DNA from: Bacillota bacterium
Lineage (GTDB): Bacteria; Bacillota; Clostridia; DSM-8532
Length of the DNA stretch: 7,103 bases
Assembly (NCBI GenBank): GCA_023440865.1
Contig: JAEXRM010000185.1
Span: 1-7,103, forward strand
Direction of reading: 5' to 3'
Shown: positions 4,807-7,103 of the stretch, one piece after another
How positions within the stretch are numbered: position 1 is the first letter of the stretch
Layout of the letters: every line of letters starts with the position of its first letter
Made by a program: the position numbers and the translations under genes
The notes under the pieces: generated by a model
What the model was told of the DNA's origin: nothing
The model's database searches: none
Seen by the model: the letters and a program-made list of their open reading frames with translations, nothing else

Positions 4807-6126
4807 ATGAAACGTTTTCTTGAGAACCTGGCAGAATTGCGTTCTTTTCTGATCCTATGGCTGACCCAATCGTTTTCGGCGCTCGGTAGTGCCATGACCA
4901 GCTTCGCACTGGTCATCTGGGCATACCGGCAGGAAGGATCGGCCCTTTCCGCTTCGCTGCTGGCCGTGTGCACCTATGCACCCTATGTGCTGCTGAGCAT
5001 TTTCGCCGGTGCGTGGAGCGACCGTTGGAACAAGAAGCTCACCATGCTCGTCAGCGACAGCTTCGCCGCGCTCTCCACCCTCGCGGTGCTGTTCCTGATG
5101 AAGACCGATTCGCTGGCCCTGTGGCACCTGTATGTCGTCAACGCCCTCAACGGTTTGATGAACACCGTGCAGCAGCCGGCCTCGGAGGTGGCAATCAGCC
5201 TGCTTGTCCAACAGAAGCATTTCCAGAAGGTCAGCGGCATGCGGTCTTTCTCCAACTCCCTGATCTCCATCCTGACTCCGGTGCTTGCCACCGCGCTTCT
5301 GACGCTTGCCGGAATCGATGTCGTGATTTTGTTCGATCTGGCGACCTTCGTCACGGCCTTCGTCGCGCTGCTGGTGTTTGTGCGAATCCCGAAGATTAAG
5401 AAGAACCTGGATACCGCCAGGGAGTCGGTGTTTCAGTCCGTTCGCGGCGGTCTCCGCTTTCTTGCGGATAACCGCGGCATCCTGGACTTGATCCTGTTTT
5501 TGGCAATCATCAACTTCATCGCCTCGATCTTCAACGCCGCCCAGCCTGCCATGCTGCTCTCACGCGAAGGGGGAGGAGACGTGGCCCTTGGCATGGTCAA
5601 CACCTTCACCGGTCTCGCGACCCTGGCCGGCAGCATGCTTGTCACGTTGCTGCCGGCACCCAAAAGCCGGGTGCGGGTCATTCTCAACTGCCTGCTCCTG
5701 TCGATGAGCACCGAGAACTTCATCCTCGCCTTCGGCCGCAGCACGCCGGTATGGTGCATCGGCGCCGTATTGGGCTGGCTGGCCATACCGATCATGGGCG
5801 CGAACATGGACGTCCTGTTCCGCTCGCGCATTCCGGTCGAGATGCAGGGACGGGTCTATTCGGTTCGCAACACGCTGCAGTTCTTCACCATTCCACTGGG
5901 GTACCTGTTTGGCGGATTCCTGGTAGACCGGGTATTTGAGCCGTTCATGGCCGGTCAACCACGCAACAGTCTGCTGCCAATGCTCTTTGGAAACGGGAAG
6001 GGCTCCGGCGCCGCCCTGCTGTTCCTGGTCATCGGCGTGTTCGGCGCCCTGTCATGCCTGCCATTCCGATGGGACAGGCACATTTGGCGGCTGGAGGAGG
6101 CAGACGACCGACAGGCTGCGGCATAA
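4807..6126 (+). CDS. MFS efflux transporter, macrolide-efflux-like family
   Basis: This is a 439-aa polytopic membrane protein with about 12 hydrophobic helices. After a short basic N terminus, TM1 carries LWLTQSFSALGSAMTSFAL, typical of the MFS_3/Mef-like branch. The loop between TM2 and TM3 holds the MFS motif A variant G68-AWSDRWNKK. The second half contains MQGRVYSVRNTLQFF and PLGYLFGG, also typical of this branch. It probably exports an antibiotic or other toxic compound by proton antiport; the drug is unknown, and similarity to Mef does not prove macrolide transport. ATG 4807 follows GAGGAG (4791-4796) at ten bases. The RBS is embedded in a long-range stem with the leader, so translation is probably controlled from the leader ORF. 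The charged C-terminal tail is cytoplasmic. Confidence 0.88.
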   Translation: MKRFLENLAELRSFLILWLTQSFSALGSAMTSFALVIWAYRQEGSALSASLLAVCTYAPYVLLSIFAGAWSDRWNKKLTMLVSDSFAALSTLAVLFLMKTDSLALWHLYVVNALNGLMNTVQQPASEVAISLLVQQKHFQKVSGMRSFSNSLISILTPVLATALLTLAGIDVVILFDLATFVTAFVALLVFVRIPKIKKNLDTARESVFQSVRGGLRFLADNRGILDLILFLAIINFIASIFNAAQPAMLLSREGGGDVALGMVNTFTGLATLAGSMLVTLLPAPKSRVRVILNCLLLSMSTENFILAFGRSTPVWCIGAVLGWLAIPIMGANMDVLFRSRIPVEMQGRVYSVRNTLQFFTIPLGYLFGGFLVDRVFEPFMAGQPRNSLLPMLFGNGKGSGAALLFLVIGVFGALSCLPFRWDRHIWRLEEADDRQAAA

Positions 6127-6170
6127 GGGAACAGGATAACAGATCCCAGCCCAGGGTATGGTGACAAAAC

Positions 6171-6217
6171 GGGCTTGTCCGATGCGGAGCAAGTGATGCG
6201 CCGCATCGGACAAACCC
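6171..6217. terminator. Strong hairpin terminator after the MFS gene
   Basis: GGGCTTGTCCGATGCGG (6171-6187) and CCGCATCGGACAAACCC (6201-6217) pair at 16 of 17 positions with a 13-nt loop. On the + strand there is no T-run, but on the - strand the hairpin is followed by GTTTTGTC. It therefore fits best as an intrinsic terminator for leftward transcription from the small ORF at 6257-6397, and as a 3' stabilising or terminating hairpin for the pump transcript. Confidence 0.6.
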
Positions 6218-6256
6218 ATACAGCTGACAACAGGTCGTTCATCCGTGGCGGACGGA

Positions 6257-6397
6257 TCACCGGACTGCTTCCCACTGCTCGTCCAGTGCTACCGGCAACC
6301 CCATGAAACACCATGATTTCGCTACTTCTCCCATGCGAACCGTGACATACGCCGCGATCTGCTTCATCACCTGCTCATCTGCTTTCTGGCTATTCAT
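6257..6397 (-). CDS. Hypothetical 46-residue small protein
   Basis: The ORF starts at ATG 6397 (peptide begins MNSQKADEQVMKQIAAYVTV) and ends at 6257. It has AAAGGGG about eight bases upstream, a plausible RBS. The first ~30 residues look like an amphipathic, charged helix. The end (SWCFMGLPVALDEQWEAVR) is more hydrophobic, with one Cys and two Trp. No family is recognised. It is divergent from the CbrC-like gene, with a 69-bp shared upstream gap, and is followed by a small hairpin (ATCCGT 6241-6246 / ACGGAT 6252-6257) and the strong terminator at 6171-6217. The reading frame is open further upstream, but that part overlaps the CbrC gene and lacks an RBS. Composition, RBS and terminator make it more likely real than not. 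Confidence 0.5.
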   Translation of the reverse strand: MNSQKADEQVMKQIAAYVTVRMGEVAKSWCFMGLPVALDEQWEAVR

Positions 6398-6426
6398 ATC
6401 GGCTGCCCCTTTGCCTATGTTTGGTG

Positions 6427-6432
6427 TATAGT
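6427..6432 (+). promoter_or_regulatory. Possible -10 element for the CbrC-like gene
   Basis: TATAGT (5/6 match to TATAAT) lies about 35 nt before the chosen start codon in the divergent intergenic region. Only a weak -35 (CTGCCC, 18 bases upstream) is visible. Confidence 0.3.
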
Positions 6433-6466
6433 GGGCATGCAGGCCATGGGAACGCGAGGTATTTAC

Positions 6467-6997
6467 ATGAGGACAAGAAGCTTTTCCGGTGTGACCTTCC
6501 GGTACCATCCAGATCCCTTGAAGACGGGTTCCTTTTGCCGTGGAGAAGTCGTCTGCGACTGTTGCGGGAATGCGACAGCTGTGTCCTATTCGGGCCCGAT
6601 ATACTCGGAAAGCGACGGCATCATCCTCTGTCCCGCCTGCATCGCTTCCGGCAAGGCCATCGAGACGTTCGGGGGATGCTTCACGGCGCCTGACCACTGT
6701 GATGATATCGGCGACCCGGATAAGCTGGCGGAGGTATGTTGCCGGACGCCGGGATATGCCGGTATACAACAGGAGTGCTGGTTGTCGCACTGCGGCGACT
6801 ACTGCGCCTATGTGGGGCAGGTCTCATATGAGGACATGACGGAGAAACTCAGAAGAGAAGCGGCGAACACCTGGAGCGAACGGCCGCAGCGATGGGACTT
6901 CGACCATGTGATGGGCTCGCTGGGCCTGCAATATGAAGGGCATCTGTTTCGCTGCCTTGTCTGTGGCAAGCACCTTCTGTATGTTCAGCGCGACTGA
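6467..6997 (+). CDS. CbrC family protein (UPF0167)
   Basis: This is a 176-aa soluble, cysteine-rich protein. The N terminus has the family signature FRYHPDPLKTGSF (11-23). Then come cysteine pairs suggestive of zinc binding (C30-x-C32-C33 and C55-P-A-C58), the conserved RTPGYAGIQQECWLSHCGD (93-111) with YCAYVG, and the C-terminal GHLFRCLVCGKHLLYV with C163-x2-C166. In E. coli CbrC is linked to CreBC signalling and colicin E2 tolerance; its biochemistry is unknown. ATG 6467 is preferred over GTG 6431, ATG 6437 and ATG 6446 because GAGG (6456-6459) lies seven bases before it and this gives the usual family N terminus. It is transcribed away from the small - strand ORF. No CreBC genes are in the window. 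Confidence 0.88.
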   Translation: MRTRSFSGVTFRYHPDPLKTGSFCRGEVVCDCCGNATAVSYSGPIYSESDGIILCPACIASGKAIETFGGCFTAPDHCDDIGDPDKLAEVCCRTPGYAGIQQECWLSHCGDYCAYVGQVSYEDMTEKLRREAANTWSERPQRWDFDHVMGSLGLQYEGHLFRCLVCGKHLLYVQRD

Positions 6998-7103
6998 ACG
7001 CAGCGAAACGCCGGACGGTTCTGTTCGGCATGCCACCGGAACACTGCCCGTGGCCCCGCCGGAGTTGCGGGCGCAACCCGGGCCGGCCCCGCCCAAAACC
7101 AAC
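6998..7103. other. GC-rich non-coding end of window with small hairpin
   Basis: Nothing coding is convincing here. GTTGC-GGGC-GCAAC (7064-7077) is a perfect 5-bp hairpin, flanked by two direct copies of GGCCCCGCC (7052-7060 and 7085-7093). It may be the start of a terminator region for the CbrC-like gene; the window ends before this can be judged. Confidence 0.35.

Noticed and set aside
4509..4823. A 104-codon + strand frame in the efflux leader
   Set aside because: It starts upstream of the predicted transcription start, has no good RBS, and its composition (many Arg, Ser, His, Cys) is not protein-like. The region is better explained by the leader ORF and RNA structure.
6257..6790. A longer 177-codon version of the - strand small ORF
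   Set aside because: The extra N-terminal part is antisense to the conserved CbrC-like gene. The RBS supports the internal ATG at 6397.

Overview
The window comes from a GC-rich bacterial chromosome; the taxon cannot be fixed from sequence. Genes have G/C-rich third codon positions and strong AGGAGG-type ribosome binding sites (RBS). The MFS pump resembles the macrolide-efflux-type family common in anaerobic Firmicutes. That would fit a GC-rich anaerobe (Clostridia, Desulfovibrio-like or Coriobacteria-like), but this is only inference. No phage, insertion sequence, CRISPR array, tRNA or rRNA gene was seen.

Left part, + strand (154-3371): a tight cluster of a TetR/AcrR regulator, a DUF1295 membrane protein (steroid 5-alpha-reductase-like fold), a flavin reductase-type FMN-binding protein with a C-terminal tail resembling the PCP_red domain, and a carboxymuconolactone decarboxylase/AhpD-like protein. 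ATGA stop/start overlaps and short gaps suggest one transcription unit. It is probably a TetR-controlled redox or detoxification cassette; the substrate is unknown. A 14-bp tandem repeat (1-140) occupies the place where the TetR promoter and RBS should be.

Middle (3539-4273, - strand): a Phd/YefM-type antitoxin domain fused to a Uma2 (PD-(D/E)XK-like) domain. It has a good promoter, with an AT-rich inverted repeat just upstream of it.

Right part: a + strand MFS efflux protein (4807-6126) sits behind a leader of about 240 nt. The leader holds an extended -10 promoter, a palindrome at the expected transcription start, a 12-codon leader ORF (4621-4659) with its own strong RBS, and mutually exclusive base pairings. 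One of these pairings closes perfectly on both sides of the pump's Shine-Dalgarno sequence. This is the most interesting item in the window: a candidate leader-peptide-controlled translational attenuator for drug efflux.

Beyond the pump are a strong hairpin terminator (6171-6217), a 46-codon - strand small ORF (6257-6397), and a divergent CbrC/UPF0167 family gene (6467-6997). The window ends in GC-rich non-coding sequence with a small hairpin.
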